The notes under the pieces are model-generated. The model did not search any database. It was not told the origin of the DNA and was given only the letters and a program-made list of their open reading frames with translations. From contig NZ_LAZU01000021.1 in NCBI RefSeq assembly GCF_000987955.1, positions 248,001-312,000 on the forward strand: 64,000 nt of DNA. The letters are read 5' to 3'. Position 1 is the stretch's first letter. Every line of letters starts with the position of its first letter. This document shows positions 9,195 to 17,935 of this stretch, one piece after another. The position numbers were made by a program, and so were the translations under genes. The DNA is from Paenibacillus sp. DMB20 (GTDB lineage: Bacteria; Bacillota; Bacilli; Paenibacillales; Paenibacillaceae).

Positions 9195-10946
9195 ATGGAA
9201 CCGATATTACAGGTGAAAAATCTGAGCGTATCCTTTCAAACCCGCGATTCGGAATTTCATGCCGTGCGCGGTGTCAGTTTTGAATTGAATAAAGGGGAGA
9301 CACTCGGCATCGTCGGGGAGTCCGGCAGCGGAAAGAGCGTGACGGCACGATCGATCATGCGTTTGCTTCCTTCCCCTCCTTCGTTCATGAAGGAAGGCGA
9401 GATTCTTTTTTTGGGCGAGAATCTGGCGGGCAAGAGCGAAAAAGAAATGGAGAGCATTCGCGGACGCGACATGGGGATGATTTTTCAGGACCCGATGACC
9501 TCCCTGAATCCCACGATCCGCATCGGCGAGCAGATCGCCGAAAGCTTGATCAAACACCAGAAGCTGTCCCAGAAGGAAGCGAAAAAGCAGGCGCTGGACA
9601 TGCTGAAGCTGGTTGGCATCCCGAACAGCGAGACCCGGTACAACCAGTATCCGCATGAATTTTCCGGCGGGATGCGCCAGCGTGTGATGATTGCCATCGC
9701 CCTGGCCTGCCGTCCGGCGCTGCTCATTGCCGATGAGCCGACAACCGCTTTGGACGTTACGATTCAGGCGCAAATTTTGAACCTGATGAAGGATATGCAG
9801 GAGCGCTTCGGCACCTCCATCATCCTGATCACCCACGACCTGGGCGTTGTCGCCGGAATGTGTGACCGCGTTGCCGTGATGAAGGAAGGGGTTGTCGTGG
9901 AAACCGGGACCACGGAGGAAATCTTCGAGAATCCCCGGCATCCCTATACGCTCAAGCTGTTGAATTCCCTTCCCCGGCTGCATGAGAAGAAAAAGCCGAA
10001 GCCGGTGCCGCTCGTTCTGACGGACAAGGACCGCGAGCGTCCTTTGCTTCAAGTGCGCTCGCTCAAGCAGCATTTCGATCTGGGCAAAGGCAACGTCCTG
10101 AAGGCGGTGAACGACATCAGCTTTCATATCAACGCGGGTGAAACGCTTGGCCTTGTCGGCGAATCGGGCAGCGGCAAATCGACGACCGGACGGGCGATTC
10201 TGCGCCTGCATCAGCCGACGGGCGGAGACGTGTTGTACCAGGGCATGGCGGTGAACCGGCTGTCCTCCTCCGAGATGAAAACGATGCGGCGTTACATGCA
10301 GATGATCTTCCAGGATCCGTATGCGTCCTTGAACCCCCGGTTTAAAATCGTGGACATCATCGGCGAAGCGCTGGACGTCCACAAATTGTCCGGAAGCAAG
10401 CAGGAGCGCAGAAAGCGCGTGGAGGAGCTGCTCGACATGGTCGGATTAAACCCGGCTTTTGCCGACAGGTACCCGCATGAGTTCTCGGGCGGACAGCGGC
10501 AGCGGATCGGCATTGCCCGCGCCCTTGCCGTGGAGCCGAAGTTTATCGTCTGCGACGAGCCGCTGTCCGCGCTCGACGTGTCCATCCAATCGCAGATCGT
10601 GAAGCTGCTCGAAGAGCTGCAGCAGCAGCTTGGGCTCACGTACCTGTTCATTGCGCACGATCTTTCGATGGTCAAGCATATCAGCGACCGGGTAGCCGTG
10701 ATGTATATGGGTAAAATCGTCGAGCTCGCGGAGAGCGAAGAGCTTTACGCCAACCCGCAGCATGAGTATACCAAATCCCTGCTGTCGGCCATTCCGATCC
10801 CCGATCCAAAGATCGAAGCGAAGAAAAAGCGGGTGCTTATGGAGGAACGCACCGGGGCGGATAAATACAACCTGGAGCAGTCCGAGCTGGTAGAGGTGTC
10901 CAAAGGGCACTGGGTCGCCGTACCGGCCGGTTCCTCGGCTTCATAA
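9195..10946 (+). CDS. Fused dipeptide/oligopeptide ABC ATPase (DppD-DppF type)
   Basis: Two complete nucleotide-binding domains sit in one 583-residue chain. Domain 1 has Walker A GESGSGKSVTARS, signature FSGGMRQRV and Walker B LLIADEPTTALDV. Domain 2 has GESGSGKSTTGRA, FSGGQRQRIGIA and FIVCDEPLSALDV. Each carries the oligopeptide-transporter C-terminal extension (HPYTLKLLNSLP; HEYTKSLLSAIP). Such fused pairs (GsiA/YejF layout) energise uptake through a DppB/DppC heterodimer, here the divergent minus-strand genes. I chose ATG 9195 because the family normally begins just before ILQVKNLSVSF; a TTG at 9156 would add 13 unrelated residues. All catalytic residues are intact in both halves, so both ATP sites should be competent. 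Confidence 0.9.
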   Translation: MEPILQVKNLSVSFQTRDSEFHAVRGVSFELNKGETLGIVGESGSGKSVTARSIMRLLPSPPSFMKEGEILFLGENLAGKSEKEMESIRGRDMGMIFQDPMTSLNPTIRIGEQIAESLIKHQKLSQKEAKKQALDMLKLVGIPNSETRYNQYPHEFSGGMRQRVMIAIALACRPALLIADEPTTALDVTIQAQILNLMKDMQERFGTSIILITHDLGVVAGMCDRVAVMKEGVVVETGTTEEIFENPRHPYTLKLLNSLPRLHEKKKPKPVPLVLTDKDRERPLLQVRSLKQHFDLGKGNVLKAVNDISFHINAGETLGLVGESGSGKSTTGRAILRLHQPTGGDVLYQGMAVNRLSSSEMKTMRRYMQMIFQDPYASLNPRFKIVDIIGEALDVHKLSGSKQERRKRVEELLDMVGLNPAFADRYPHEFSGGQRQRIGIARALAVEPKFIVCDEPLSALDVSIQSQIVKLLEELQQQLGLTYLFIAHDLSMVKHISDRVAVMYMGKIVELAESEELYANPQHEYTKSLLSAIPIPDPKIEAKKKRVLMEERTGADKYNLEQSELVEVSKGHWVAVPAGSSAS

Positions 10947-10958
10947 TATAAAGTGGTC

Positions 10959-11012
10959 AAAGGAGTTTTTCTATCAGGTGCTTTCGACATCTGCAGGAAA
11001 AACTCCTTTTTT
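10959..11012 (+). terminator. Terminator after the double-ATPase gene
   Basis: AAAGGAGTTTTTC pairs with GAAAAACTCCTTT across a 25-base loop and is followed by T residues. Confidence 0.75.
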
Positions 11013-11241
11013 CATGCGAAAGTATAAAACGCCGTATTGCTTGCCGCTATTTCTTCGAAAAAATGCTTCGCTTTTCGGGCGTGCCCCGGTCGTTTTTTGC
11101 TTGGAAAATAATAGCTGTCGTTAAGAAGGAGAACGAATGAATATGGCCAATAAAGGATAATAGGCGTTTTTCCCGTCCGGTTTTAACTAATGGGTCATAC
11201 ACAGGGCGGCAGGTGCCGAAATGGATGGAGGAGGTAAAGAC

Positions 11242-11874
11242 ATGAACCGTTTGCAAAACAATGACATCGTCCTTTTTCAGGGGGACAGCATCACGGATGC
11301 CGGCAGAGACCGCGCCAATCCGAACGATCTGGGCAAGGGCTATCCGCTGATGACCGCCGGGCTTGTCGGTCAAGCTTATCCCGAACTGGATGTGAAATTT
11401 CTTAACCGTGGCATCAGCGGCAACCGCGTGGTCGATTTGCGGAAAAGATGGCAGGAGGATTGCCTGGATCTGAAACCGACCTGGGTATCCGTTTATATCG
11501 GGATCAACGATTGCTGGCGCCGTTATGATTCTGAGGACCCGACAAGCGTAGAGGATTTTAAGGCAGGGTACCGCGAACTTCTGAAGCGGACGAAGGAACA
11601 TCTTGATGCCAAGCTGATCCTTATGGAGCCGTTCGTTCTTCCCGTTCCGGAAGACCGCAAGGCCTGGCGCGAGGATCTGGATCCGAAGATTCACGCGGTC
11701 AGGGAGCTTGCGGCGGAATTCGGCGCGCTGCTCGTTCCGCTGGACGGCCTGTTCAACGCGGCGGCATCCCGCCGGGAACCGGCCTACTGGGCTCCGGACG
11801 GCGTGCATCCGTCACCGGCCGGCCATGCGCTCATCGCGAAGGCGTGGATGGAAACGATGGGGTTAAAGGGATAA
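11242..11874 (+). CDS. SGNH/GDSL-family hydrolase (lysophospholipase L1-like esterase)
   Basis: A 210-residue single-domain esterase with no signal peptide, so probably cytosolic. All catalytic blocks are present: block I FQGDSIT (nucleophile Ser), block II GISGNRVVDL (oxyanion Gly), block III IGINDCWR (oxyanion Asn) and block V DGVHPSPAGH (catalytic Asp and His). GGAGGAGGT at about 11226-11234 sits 7 bases before ATG 11242, which decides this start over the ATG at 11221. Related enzymes remove acetyl groups from plant polysaccharide fragments; that role is inference. It is a single-gene unit, with the terminator of the ATPase gene upstream and no clear one downstream. Confidence 0.88.
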   Translation: MNRLQNNDIVLFQGDSITDAGRDRANPNDLGKGYPLMTAGLVGQAYPELDVKFLNRGISGNRVVDLRKRWQEDCLDLKPTWVSVYIGINDCWRRYDSEDPTSVEDFKAGYRELLKRTKEHLDAKLILMEPFVLPVPEDRKAWREDLDPKIHAVRELAAEFGALLVPLDGLFNAAASRREPAYWAPDGVHPSPAGHALIAKAWMETMGLKG

Positions 11875-11887
11875 CGGGATCAAGTAA

Positions 11888-12130
11888 AGTCATCGATGGC
11901 GAACTGCCCCACTCGAGAATCTGCAGTCTGTGGAACTGAGCGGCTGCCCCGATATCGGCAATTTGGAGAAGATCGCCCGGTCTGCCTCGTTAAGGAAAAT
12001 AACGGCCTCTTTTCAGCAGTTTGCCTTGTTGAAGGATCGTTTTGACCGGAAAATAAACATAGAATGGGGGCACAAACAGCCATGGAGCGAATGTTGCTGG
12101 ATCGCGGCAGCGGCAAAACGTGGAGTTTAA
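11888..12130 (+). pseudogene. Remnant of a leucine-rich-repeat protein
   Basis: An open frame without any start codon begins right after an in-frame stop at 11885. It encodes LENLQSVELSGCPDIGNLEK followed by SLRKITASFQQFALLKDR, which reads like the last one or two leucine-rich repeats of a larger protein. Translation would run into the next gene and stop at 12130. Bacterial LRR and WGR-domain proteins are often encoded side by side, and the next gene here has a WGR-like domain, so this looks like the 3' end of a deleted neighbour. The assignment rests on repeat periodicity only. Confidence 0.45.
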
Positions 12131-13185
12131 AACGCATCGGCCATCAGGTGCTCACGTCCGCCAACGGCGGCAAGGAAAGGGAAAAATCGTTCGACAATCC
12201 GGAACAAGCCGCCAAGCATGCCGAAAAGGAAGTATGGAGCAGGCTGAAAAAAGGCTTTATTTTGAGCAACCTGGAAGCAAAACCGGGGGAACCGGTCCTG
12301 CAGCTTTATATCGGCAGCGGATATACCGGTTCTATGCCCATTGCGCCCATTCCGGGCACGAACCGGTTTTATTTGGGCTACGTTGTCGGCTCTTTTGAGA
12401 AAGAACAGGTTTATCTAATGGATGAGCATGGCGTGAAACGTCATACCTACGAGTTGGCAGGAAATCACTTGATTTATGATATGCGGTATTGCCCGGAAGC
12501 CGGAGAGCTGCTGATCAATGACAGCCATCAAATCCGGGGATTGTCGATTGATAACGGAGCCCTGCGGGACTATGGCTCCAGGGCGAGACATCCCGTCAGC
12601 ACATTGGCTTTATCCGGCAGCAGAGCCGTCTGGTACGATGAGCCGAATCTCGTCGTCCATGATTTGCTGAATCAGCGAGAGTTGTACCGGGTCAAGGCGG
12701 AATGCGAGCTGTATGGCGGCCACAGCCCGCAGCTTTGCGCCGCCCTTTCGCATAGCGGGGACATGCTGGCTTTTTGCGCCAACGGCGGCGAAATTTCGAT
12801 TTGGGATTTGCCGGCCAAACGGGAGACGATCATCGCCAAATCTTCGAACGCGATGACGGCGTCCATGTTTTTCTCGCCCGACGATCGGTTTTTGTTTACG
12901 CAGGAGCGGTACGGGACCTGGGAGTTAAAGCGTTACGATCTCGGCTCCATGGAGGCATGCGGCGAATGGAGCACGGGCAGCGTCAAAAGCTGCGCGGCCG
13001 ACGCCGGGAAAGGGCTCGTGGCCGTGTTCAATTACGGAAAGATCAGCCTCTATCATATGCTTGCGAAAGAGTGCATTTTGGAGTTCAAAGTCGAGCATGT
13101 GGTAAAAAACTGTTCGATGGCTTTCACGAAGGATTATTTGGCCGTCTATACCGACTACGGCTGTGTAAGCTTATATAAAATTTAA
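12082..13185 (+). CDS. WGR-like domain plus WD40-type beta-propeller protein
   Basis: About 367 residues, no signal peptide or membrane segment. Residues 1-62 resemble a WGR domain: TWSLKRIG, then KSFDNPEQAAKHAEKEVWSR and LKKGFI, the usual helix and final KKGY-like motif, but the Trp-Gly-Arg triplet is replaced by TSANGG. The remainder has repeated strands with WD-type endings such as ISIWDLPAK, TWELKRYDL and CVSLYKI, consistent with a 7-bladed propeller. WGR domains are known in PARP proteins and in bacterial predicted nucleic-acid or stress proteins; propellers are protein-interaction scaffolds. Function is unknown. An ATG at 12064 would add six residues; the GGGGG at 12066-12070 favours 12082. 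Confidence 0.65.
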   Translation: MERMLLDRGSGKTWSLKRIGHQVLTSANGGKEREKSFDNPEQAAKHAEKEVWSRLKKGFILSNLEAKPGEPVLQLYIGSGYTGSMPIAPIPGTNRFYLGYVVGSFEKEQVYLMDEHGVKRHTYELAGNHLIYDMRYCPEAGELLINDSHQIRGLSIDNGALRDYGSRARHPVSTLALSGSRAVWYDEPNLVVHDLLNQRELYRVKAECELYGGHSPQLCAALSHSGDMLAFCANGGEISIWDLPAKRETIIAKSSNAMTASMFFSPDDRFLFTQERYGTWELKRYDLGSMEACGEWSTGSVKSCAADAGKGLVAVFNYGKISLYHMLAKECILEFKVEHVVKNCSMAFTKDYLAVYTDYGCVSLYKI

Positions 13186-13224
13186 GTTTGGGAAATTCGG
13201 CCAAGAACGACGGTCGCTATCCTG

Positions 13225-13266
13225 AAACGGTTCCGTCCGCGCTCGGCTGCGAACGGAGCCGTTTTT
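13225..13266 (+). terminator. Terminator after the WGR/WD40 gene
   Basis: AACGGTTCCGTCCGC pairs with GCTGCGAACGGAGCCGTT-type sequence (a few mismatches) and is followed by five T. Confidence 0.75.
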
Positions 13267-13309
13267 GGTATCCGGGACATTTCCCTTTTGAGTTCGCCCT
13301 AAAAATGTA

Positions 13310-13338
13310 TTGACTCTTCCAATTAAATCCGATAGGAT
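13310..13338 (+). promoter_or_regulatory. Sigma-A type promoter of the sugar ABC operon
   Basis: TTGACT (13310-13315), a 17-base spacer and TAGGAT (13333-13338) lie about 40 bases before the binding-protein start. Confidence 0.55.
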
Positions 13339-13380
13339 TACTTGTAATAATGAAGCGCATATATTTAGGGGGAGAGAGAC

Positions 13381-14504
13381 ATGAGGGGGAGCAATCCATG
13401 GTACAAGCTGTCCGGCCTGCTGTTGTCGGCCGTTATTTTGGCCACCGGCTGCAGCGGAGGGGCCGGGTCCGAAGGCAAAAACGCGGCAAAGCCCGTGCCT
13501 AAGGTGGAGAACCTGCCGGCAGGCATCGCGGAGAAGGAAGAAATCAAGCTGATGGTCATCCGCAAAATCGGGGGAGACGATCATACGGCTCAATTTTTTG
13601 GCGGGAGCGAAGCAGGAAGGCGAGGCTTTGGGTTTTAAGGTCGATACCTTTACCGCCAATAACGATACGGCCAAATTCCATGACGCCATCGCCCAAGCGA
13701 TGGACAATGGCTATGACGGCGTTGTTTTGTCGCACGGGGACGACCCGGCAACCGTAGAGGACGTCAAGAAGCTCCAAGACAAGGGAATTTCGGTGGTCGC
13801 CTTTGATTCGGTACCGGAGCTGGCCAACGTTGAAGGGGTTACGGTAACCTCGCAGGATGACGAAACGCTGGCCAAGCTGGCGCTGGACAGGCTGGTTGAA
13901 GAGCAGGGCCCGGATGCCAATATCGTTTATCTGTGGGTTGACGGCTTCCCGCCGATGGTTCGCCGCAATGCAGTCTACCAGGAGACGCTGAAGAACAATC
14001 CCGGGATCAAGGAAGTCGAGCGTTTTGGCGTGGTCAGCAGCGATACCTCGGTAGATACGCAAAATGCCGTCGCCGCCATGCTGACCAAACATCCGAAGGG
14101 CGAAATCGATGCGATCTATGCCACTTGGGATGCGTTTGCGATCGGCGCGGCCAGAGCCCTGATCGAAGCCGGGCGGACGGAGATCAAAATCTACGGCATC
14201 GACGTCTCCAATTCGGATCTCGAAATCATGCAAAAGCCGGACAGCCCTTGGGTGGCTACCGCAGCGGTTGATCCGAAGACCATCGGAGCGGTGAACGTGC
14301 GCCTCCTTGCGAAAAAAAATAGCGGGCGAGAAGACCCCTTCCACCCACAGTCTGGGAGCAACGCTGATCGACAGGGCCAGCCTGGATAAATCGGGCGAAG
14401 CCGTGAACATGGCCAACCTCTCCAACCTGATTCCGGGTTGGGGCACCAGCACCGACTTCGAGGAAGACTGGATGAAAGCCTTGAAACAAGCAAACGGCAA
14501 ATAA
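13381..14504 (+). CDS. Ribose-type sugar ABC transporter binding lipoprotein, two frame breaks
   Basis: The signal peptide ends in a lipobox (VILATGCSG). The body is a type I periplasmic binding protein: IRKIGGDDHTAQF, then ANNDTAKFHDAIAQAMDNGYDG, VVAFDSVPEL, YATWDAFAIGAARAL and IYGIDVSN. The coding frame changes at six T (13595-13600; five restores AQFLAGAKQEGEALGF) and at eight A (14312-14319; seven restores LLAKKIAGEKTPS). Both are one-base gains in homopolymers. GGGGGAGAG precedes ATG 13381. The next genes encode the matching double ATPase and permease, so this is the specificity subunit of a CUT2 importer. The substrate could be ribose, xylose, an inositol or a related monosaccharide. 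Confidence 0.85.
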
Positions 14505-14515
14505 TTTTCCGTCAG

Positions 14516-14551
14516 GCGCTCTTATCTTCCGGGATAAGGGCGCTGGTTTTT
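14516..14551 (+). terminator. Stem-loop between binding-protein and ATPase genes
   Basis: GCGCTCTTATC pairs with GATAAGGGCGC around a short loop and is followed by GGTTTTT. Placed between genes of one operon, it probably stabilises or attenuates the transcript so the binding protein is made in excess. Confidence 0.6.
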
Positions 14552-14672
14552 CAAAATGGAAGGAAAGCATCAGTTGTTCTTTACGCTGGCTTATATTTAT
14601 CGCAGGAACGCTGTCGACTTTGCCAAGGGTCGTGGGTCGTTTCTGCTTGTGAGAGAGGAGAAGGTGGTCTGC

Positions 14673-16242
14673 TTGTTCATTTCGCCAACCGCAACGGCCG
14701 CAGCGGAATTATCGGCCGCACCGACGGGGCAGAAGCCTCAACTGCTGCGGATGAAAGATATATCGATCTCTTTTCCGGGAGTGAGGGCTTTGTCCGGCGT
14801 GGATTTTGAGCTTAAAGCCGGAACGGCCCATGCCCTGATCGGAGCGAACGGAGCCGGTAAATCGACCCTGATGAAAATTCTTGCCGGAGCTTACAGCCAT
14901 TATGAGGGGGATCTGTTTATCGACGGCCGCAAGGTCTCCATCTCCTCGCCGAAGGAGGCCAAGGATCTGGGAATACAGGTTGTCTACCAGGAGGTCGATA
15001 CCGCGCTGATCCCAAATCTGACGGTGGCGGAAAACATTATGCTGGAGCAAATGGCTCATGACTTGAGCGGAAAGCATGTGATCCGCTGGAAACAGATGCA
15101 CCGGGAAGCGCAGGCGGTACTGGAACGGATGCATATCCGCATTCCTACCCGGAAGCTGGTGCAGGAGCTGACGCTGGCCGAAAAGCAGATGGTGCTTATC
15201 GCCCGGTCGGTGACGAGGCAGTGCCGCATTCTCGTACTGGACGAACCGACGGCGCCTCTGAGCCGGAGCGAAACGGAGGAATTGTTCGCCCTTGTCCGGA
15301 AGCTGAAGGCCGAGGGGGTCGGCGTTATATTTATCTCGCACCGTCTTCCGGAGCTCTACGAAATATGCGATGAAATTACGGTATTGAGAGACGGTATCCG
15401 GGTTGCGGGCGATGCGATTCAAAACCTGTCGCAGGCTGAGGTTATCGAATTTATGCTGGACGCCCGAATGGAGCAGCAGTTTCCGATCCGGAAACCAAAG
15501 ATTGGGCCTATAGCGTTTGAAGCCCGAGGCATCGGCGACCAAGATAAAATCCGCGATGTCAGTCTCTATTTGCGACAGGGCGAGATTGTCGGGGTGGCGG
15601 GGCTTGTAGGGGCCGGAAAAACCGAGCTCTGCAGGGCGATTTTCGGGGCATCCCGCCCCACCGCGGGCGAGCTCTTGTTAAACGGACGGAAGCTGCGCAT
15701 TTCTTCCCCGCATGATGCCGTCCGGGAGGGGATCGCGCTCGTTCCTGAGGAACGGCGGCGCGAGGGCGTGTTCGTTGAGGAAACGGTAACCGCGAACCTG
15801 ACGCTGGCCGTGCTGTCCCGGTTCTGCACCTGGGGAACCTGGCTGAACTCCCGCAAGGAGCGAAGCACGGCCGGGATGATCATCGACAGCCTGGGCATCA
15901 AAACCCCGAACGGGGATGCCAGGGTCGGAAGCCTGTCGGGGGGGGAACCAGCAGAAGGTCGCCATCGGCAAATGGCTGCTCGTCGACGCGGATGTGTACA
16001 TTTTCGACGAGCCCACCAAAGGGGTTGACGTTGGAGCCAAACGGGATATTTTCGAGCTGGTCGCGGAGCTTGCGGACCGGGGAAAATGCGTTCTTTACGC
16101 CTCCGGCGAACTGTCCGAAATCGTGGGCATCACGGACCGGGTTTATGTCATGTACGACGGCAGGGTGATCAAGGAACGGGTTACTGCCGCGACGGACGAA
16201 GAGGAACTATTGCTTTACAGCACAGGAGGCGGATTGACATGA
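14673..16242 (+). CDS. CUT2-family sugar ABC transporter double ATPase (RbsA/XylG-like), one frame break
   Basis: Two ATPase domains: the first with Walker A GANGAGKSTLMKILAG, signature LTLAEKQMVLIARS and Walker B ILVLDEPTAPLS; the second with the degenerate Walker A GLVGAGKTELCRAIFG, LVPEERRREGV, signature SLSGGNQQKVAIGKWL and Walker B VYIFDEPTKGVDVG. The frame shifts in a run of eight G at 15938-15945; seven restores SLSGGNQQK. AGGAGAAGG at 14656-14664 lies 8 bases before TTG 14673, my chosen start; upstream in-frame codons have no family similarity. The stop overlaps the permease start (ATGA). Restored length is about 520 residues, normal for this class. Confidence 0.85.
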
Positions 16243-17231
16243 TTACACCGGCAGCAGTAAAGGAAAAACCCGTGCCAAACGCATTCGATTTTTTGTATAA
16301 ATACGGCACGCTGATTACGGTCGCGGTGCTGATCGCGGCATTCGGCATGCTGAACGATAACTTTATGAGCGCTGGCAATGTCGTCAACATATTGCGTTCG
16401 ATCTCCATCGTGACCATTATCGCGGTCGGCCTTACGGTATCGCTGGCCGTCGGGGGATTCGACCTGTCGGTGGGCTCCACGACTTCGCTTGCCAACGCGC
16501 TTGTGATTTCCCTGTTCGTCTGGCACAACGTGAATCTCGGGCTCGGCATTCTTTTGACGCTTGCGCTCTGTCTGGGGATTGGACTGGTCAATGCTTTCCT
16601 GGTCATCCGTTTTAAAATCCAGGACATGCTGATGACGCTCGCGACGATGTTCATATTCCAGGGCGTGGCCCAAACTTATACCCGGGGCGCTACGGTATCG
16701 CAGAACATGATTATGCCGAACGGCGAATACGCCGAAGGAAAAATTCCGGCCGCTTTCGAGAAAATCGGACAGGTTCCGTGGATCATCGTTTTCATGCTTT
16801 TGGTCGTCGCGGCCGTCCACCTGTTTTTGACTTACACCAAACACGGCCGTTACATGTACATGATCGGCGGCAACCGGGAAGCGGCGGAGCTGTCCGGCAT
16901 TGCGGTCGGCAGGTACCGCCTTGCGGCATATCTTATTTCCGCTTTGTTTGCGGCCGTTGGCGGCATTATCCTGGGTGCCAGAGTGATGAATGCGGAGGTG
17001 AACGCGGGCGGCCCGTACCTGATGGATGCGGTGGCCGCGGCCTTTATCGGATATTCCGTCTTCGGCGCGGGAAAGCCGAACGCGCTAGGTACGTTTGTCG
17101 GCGCGGTGCTCATCGGTATTTTGCAGAACGGGCTGATCATGCTGTCGGTCCCGTATTATGCCATGGATATCGTGAAGGGTTCCGTTCTCGCGCTGGCCCT
17201 GGCCGTTACCTATTACAAGAAAAAGCACTGA
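16239..17231 (+). CDS. CUT2-family sugar ABC transporter permease (RbsC-like)
   Basis: A 330-residue inner-membrane protein of the BPD_transp_2 family with 8-10 hydrophobic segments. Typical features are the N-terminal segment LITVAVLIAAFGML, the motif GLTVSLAVGGFDLSVGS and the C-terminal loop AAAFIGYSVFGAGKPN. The start ATG overlaps the ATPase stop by four bases, implying coupled translation; ACAGGAGGCGG precedes it. With the two upstream genes it forms a complete monosaccharide importer, and the operon ends at the terminator at 17247-17272. Confidence 0.92.
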   Translation: MITPAAVKEKPVPNAFDFLYKYGTLITVAVLIAAFGMLNDNFMSAGNVVNILRSISIVTIIAVGLTVSLAVGGFDLSVGSTTSLANALVISLFVWHNVNLGLGILLTLALCLGIGLVNAFLVIRFKIQDMLMTLATMFIFQGVAQTYTRGATVSQNMIMPNGEYAEGKIPAAFEKIGQVPWIIVFMLLVVAAVHLFLTYTKHGRYMYMIGGNREAAELSGIAVGRYRLAAYLISALFAAVGGIILGARVMNAEVNAGGPYLMDAVAAAFIGYSVFGAGKPNALGTFVGAVLIGILQNGLIMLSVPYYAMDIVKGSVLALALAVTYYKKKH

Positions 17232-17246
17232 TTATTCTATTGGGAG

Positions 17247-17272
17247 GCAGGGTCATGGAACCCTGCTTTTTT
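17247..17272 (+). terminator. Terminator of the sugar importer operon
   Basis: GCAGGGT pairs with ACCCTGC around a short loop, followed by six T. Confidence 0.85.
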
Positions 17273-17433
17273 CTGCCTTCCCGGTCCATGATAATTCCCT
17301 GGGAAATGCCGTCTTTCGAAAGGCGGACGAGGCCGTTTCCGCTCAACGGTTGACGGGCATAACTTTTATTCATTATCCTTGTAGGAGTGGCTTTTGAATT
17401 ACATAGACCGTGAAAGGGGGTTGCTTCACTTCC

Positions 17434-17889
17434 ATGAAAAAGACAAGCTTTGTTCAACCGGATCCTCAGAGCTGGCTGAGCACATTCCATTTCTCGTTTC
17501 CGATCAAGATTCGCTATTGCGAGACGGACATGCTGGGACATGTAAATAACGTCAGCTATTTCATGTATTTTGAGCAGGGACGGATCGAGTATTTCGAGAA
17601 TCTCGGATTGACGGACGAGCTGTTCAGCAAAAAGGCGGTGTCCGTTGTGGCCGATCTGGAATGCCAGTTCCTGGCGCAGATGTATTTAAAGGATCCGCTC
17701 ATGCTGCATGTCAAAGTGGCGGAAATCGGCCGTTCCTCCATGGACGTTCAATACGCCATCGTAGTGAACGGACAGCTCAAGGCGGCCGGACGCGGAACGA
17801 TCGTGCTGATCGATACGGCAACGGGGAAAAGCACCCCGATTCCGGACGAGGCCCGGAAAATCATCTCCACCTTTGAAGGATGGGAATAA
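17434..17889 (+). CDS. Acyl-CoA thioesterase of the 4HBT/YbgC type
   Basis: A 151-residue hotdog-fold protein. The catalytic signature RYCETDMLGHVNNVSYFMYF contains the Asp of the 4-hydroxybenzoyl-CoA thioesterase family near residue 28. These cytosolic enzymes hydrolyse short- or medium-chain acyl-CoA. The start ATG 17434 is 12 bases after GAAAGGGG, a long spacing; a GTG at 17410 would remove that site from the leader. The next gene, a dehydrogenase, begins 46 bases downstream on the same strand. The physiological acyl group is unknown. Confidence 0.85.
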   Translation: MKKTSFVQPDPQSWLSTFHFSFPIKIRYCETDMLGHVNNVSYFMYFEQGRIEYFENLGLTDELFSKKAVSVVADLECQFLAQMYLKDPLMLHVKVAEIGRSSMDVQYAIVVNGQLKAAGRGTIVLIDTATGKSTPIPDEARKIISTFEGWE

Positions 17890-17935
17890 GGCTGCCGGAA
17901 GGCGCCTGAATAATATGCGGAAAGAAGGCGAAGAA

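Noticed and set aside
9207..10382. 391-codon minus-strand open frame opposite the double-ATPase gene
   Set aside because: Shadow of a GC-biased coding sequence; His/Gln/Arg-rich composition and no domain.
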